Part shown: positions 3,972 to 5,377 of the stretch, piece by piece | Layout of the letters: each line of letters opens with the position of its first letter | How positions within the stretch are numbered: the stretch's first letter is position 1 | The notes under the pieces: generated by a model | Database searches by the model: none | What the model saw: the letters and a program-made list of their open reading frames with translations, nothing else | Told to the model about the DNA's origin: nothing | Program-made: the position numbers and the translations under genes | Origin: DASQDT01 sp036380435 | GTDB taxonomy: Bacteria > Acidobacteriota > Blastocatellia > Pyrinomonadales > Pyrinomonadaceae | Length of the DNA: 5,377 nucleotides | Direction: 5' to 3' | Assembly (NCBI GenBank): GCA_036380435.1 | Contig: DASVES010000413.1 | Location: 1 to 5,377 of the forward strand

Positions 3972-5294
3972 TCACGTCCTGATCTCGCCTTCCGCCCTGC
4001 CGAAACGTATCTTCGTGCCCACGGCGAGGGTGGCGCTGCGGCCCGGCTCCACGTCCTTCACCGCGCCGTCGGGGGTGCTGATGACCCACTTGTCCGGCGA
4101 CAAATTTTTGAGGCCCCACACGCCGGGGTTCGACGGGTGCGCGGCCACGGCGGCGACGCTTCGGGAGAAGTCGTACAACCTCTGGTCGTCAACGTGATGC
4201 GGGAAGAGCTGCGCGTCGTGGTTGAGCATGACGACCGACTTGCCGACGCGGATGCGGGGCGGGAGCCGCAGCTCCGTGGCGCACGACCAGCACAGACCCG
4301 CCCGGCCGCCGCGCGCCTTCAGCGCCTCGCCGTCGTAGAAGTTTTCGAGCGAGCAGTGAGGACAGTAAAAAATCGAGTCGCGCAGGCGAACCATCACGCC
4401 GCGCCACTCGCTCTCGCGCACGCGTCCGTGAAGCGGATCGCGTATGCCGTCGGTAAAGGCTCTCGTGAAGATGTCGCGCAAAAACTGCGGGTAGATGCGC
4501 CAGAAGGCGAGCGCGTTGTCGTGGATGCCGGCGACGGGGGCGTTGGAGTTGTCGGCAGGGTCGAAGATGAAGAGCGGCTCGGCGCCGTAGAGTTTGGTCA
4601 TCGCCGGCAGGTCGAGACACTTGATCTCGGTCTCCTTCTTCCCTTCGAGCGGATGGGCGACGACGAGCATGTAGAAGATGAGCACGGAGAGCGAGAAGAG
4701 GTCGGTCTGCGTGGAAGGGACGGCTTCGCCGCGGACGACCTCGGGGGCCATGAAGCGCGGGGTGCCGAGCACGCCGAGCACGCCTGCGCCGTCCACCGAG
4801 ACGTTGTCGTTGTCGGCGATGAGGATGTCGCCGGTGGCGGGGTCGAAGAAGGCGTTGCCGAAGGAGATGTCGCGGTAACAGAGTCCCTGCGAATGGAGCA
4901 GCAGGTAGTTGTGCGAGAGGTTGAGGCCGGCGGTGGCGAGCGCGCGGAAGGTCGGCTCGATGCGCCGCGTCATCAGGTCAACGATGTTCTTGAATTGTGG
5001 TGGCCTGAGCCGCATCACATAGCCGAAGCTCGGCGCCCCGGCCGCGAGCGTAATCTCAATGGGCCAGAGGAAGTGTTCGCTGGGCGGCCCCTTGCGGACG
5101 AGCAGCTCGATGGCCGCGCGCTGCTCGGCCGTCCCCATCTGCGGGAAGAACCATTTCACGGCGACCGACTCGCCGCCGAGCGCCGCCTTGTAGACTTCGC
5201 CCTGCCCGCCCGCGCCGAGCAGCGTCTCCACCGTGCAGGTCATCCCCGACGGCTCGCAGCGGATGGCCTGACCCGGCCTTAGCATCTCATCCAT
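3972..5294 (-). CDS. Serine/threonine protein kinase with zinc ribbon and FHA-like C-terminal region
   Basis: 440-residue protein, no membrane segment. The kinase domain covers about residues 22-305. It has the glycine loop LLGAGGQGEVY (26-36), the ATP-anchoring Lys47 in VAVKWF, the catalytic loop CYRDISFGN (139-147; Asp142 and Asn147), and FMAPEVV (181-187) as the APE motif. The metal-binding DFG is replaced by DND (161-163) in IADNDNV; its Asp161 is kept, so activity is expected. A four-cysteine zinc ribbon follows (CPHC 311-314, CWSC 335-338). Residues about 345-440 resemble an FHA-like fold (VMLNHDAQLFPHHV, then VWGLKNLS and a closing GTKIRFG). I start at ATG 5294-5292 because GGGAGG lies 5 nt upstream; an extension beginning with TTG at 5327 only translates repeat D. 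Kinases with this IADND and STQTDLFSL style occur beside VWA and PP2C genes in Ter-type stress modules; such partners would lie beyond the right edge. It converges on dprA. Confidence 0.88.
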   Translation of the reverse strand: MDEMLRPGQAIRCEPSGMTCTVETLLGAGGQGEVYKAALGGESVAVKWFFPQMGTAEQRAAIELLVRKGPPSEHFLWPIEITLAAGAPSFGYVMRLRPPQFKNIVDLMTRRIEPTFRALATAGLNLSHNYLLLHSQGLCYRDISFGNAFFDPATGDILIADNDNVSVDGAGVLGVLGTPRFMAPEVVRGEAVPSTQTDLFSLSVLIFYMLVVAHPLEGKKETEIKCLDLPAMTKLYGAEPLFIFDPADNSNAPVAGIHDNALAFWRIYPQFLRDIFTRAFTDGIRDPLHGRVRESEWRGVMVRLRDSIFYCPHCSLENFYDGEALKARGGRAGLCWSCATELRLPPRIRVGKSVVMLNHDAQLFPHHVDDQRLYDFSRSVAAVAAHPSNPGVWGLKNLSPDKWVISTPDGAVKDVEPGRSATLAVGTKIRFGRAEGEIRT

Positions 5295-5299
5295 CAACG

Positions 5300-5305
5300 C
5301 CTCCC
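5300..5305 (-). promoter_or_regulatory. Shine-Dalgarno sequence fixing the kinase start
   Basis: GGGAGG on the minus strand, separated by 5 nt from the ATG at 5294-5292. It is the only strong ribosome binding site before any gene in the window, and it places the start downstream of repeat D, excluding the 11-residue extension from the TTG at 5327. Confidence 0.75.
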
Positions 5306-5313
5306 GACGTAAG

Positions 5314-5377
5314 AGTTCAAAGTTCAAAGTTCAAAGTTCAAAGGACGAGCCGTCTTCCTGACTTTGAACTTTGAACT
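5314..5377. repeat. Heptad-repeat hairpin element, copy D, cut by the window edge
   Basis: The left arm (5314-5343) is four perfect AGTTCAA units followed by AG. The core (5344-5360) contains GTCTTCCTG. The right arm begins at 5361 as ACTTTGAACTTTGAACT, the reverse complement of the heptads, and continues past the edge. It has the same architecture as A-C but a different heptad. It lies 8 nt upstream of the kinase Shine-Dalgarno sequence, so it falls in the kinase 5' leader or promoter region. Confidence 0.85.

Noticed and set aside
3870..3974. Readthrough of the kinase TGA as selenocysteine, prompted by the presence of selC
   Set aside because: The frame continues for about 30 codons to a TAG, and a GGCGCGCGCC palindrome follows the TGA. 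However, the kinase is already complete with its closing FHA-like strand, the extension has no redox motif, and it runs into the terminator palindrome. The dprA TGA meets another stop after two codons and the hydratase TGA is followed directly by TAA.
4137..5282. 381-codon open frame on the plus strand opposite the kinase gene
   Set aside because: It is antisense to a gene with clear kinase motifs. Its translation is Glu/Val/Arg-rich with no recognisable domain, as expected of a shadow frame in GC-rich coding DNA.

Overview
This is a GC-rich bacterial chromosomal segment with five protein genes, one tRNA and an unusual amount of inverted-repeat DNA. The genes do not fix the taxon. GC-rich coding sequence with AT-rich 7-bp tandem repeats in the gaps would fit a soil-type phylum such as Acidobacteriota, but that is a guess from general impression, not a placement.

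Layout. Positions 1-2247 hold three leftward genes of acyl-CoA metabolism. In transcription order they are a crotonase with both catalytic glutamates (1402-2247), a second, PaaG-like crotonase lacking both (524-1300), and the N-terminal half of a short-chain dehydrogenase/reductase that runs off the left edge (1-423). The two gaps between them (100-101 bp) are almost filled by copies of one repeat element. Positions 2248-2459 are a divergent control region with one candidate promoter facing each way. The rightward unit begins with a selenocysteine tRNA gene (selC, 2460-2558), followed by a third hairpin element and dprA (2672-3805). dprA converges on a leftward kinase gene (3972-5294), with a long perfect palindrome acting as the likely shared terminator between them. 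A fourth heptad element lies upstream of the kinase and runs off the right edge.

How the parts relate. The two crotonases and the dehydrogenase could act on successive acyl-CoA intermediates (hydration, isomerisation, NAD(P)-dependent oxidation or reduction), as in beta-oxidation or aromatic-acid degradation. selC implies that the organism makes selenoproteins, though none is visible here. DprA handles incoming single-stranded DNA in transformation. The kinase carries a zinc ribbon and an FHA-like C-terminal region and looks like a signalling protein.

Most notable observation. Four intergenic elements share one design: 7-bp tandem repeats of form AGTNNNN, a short core, then the reverse-complementary heptads. 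The heptad differs between loci (AGTGATG/AGTGATA, AGTGAGC, AGTTCAA) while the arms of each element still pair. Two copies share their core and lie in opposite orientations, so the family looks mobile or actively copied. Three of them end within about 8 nt of a start codon that has no visible Shine-Dalgarno sequence.
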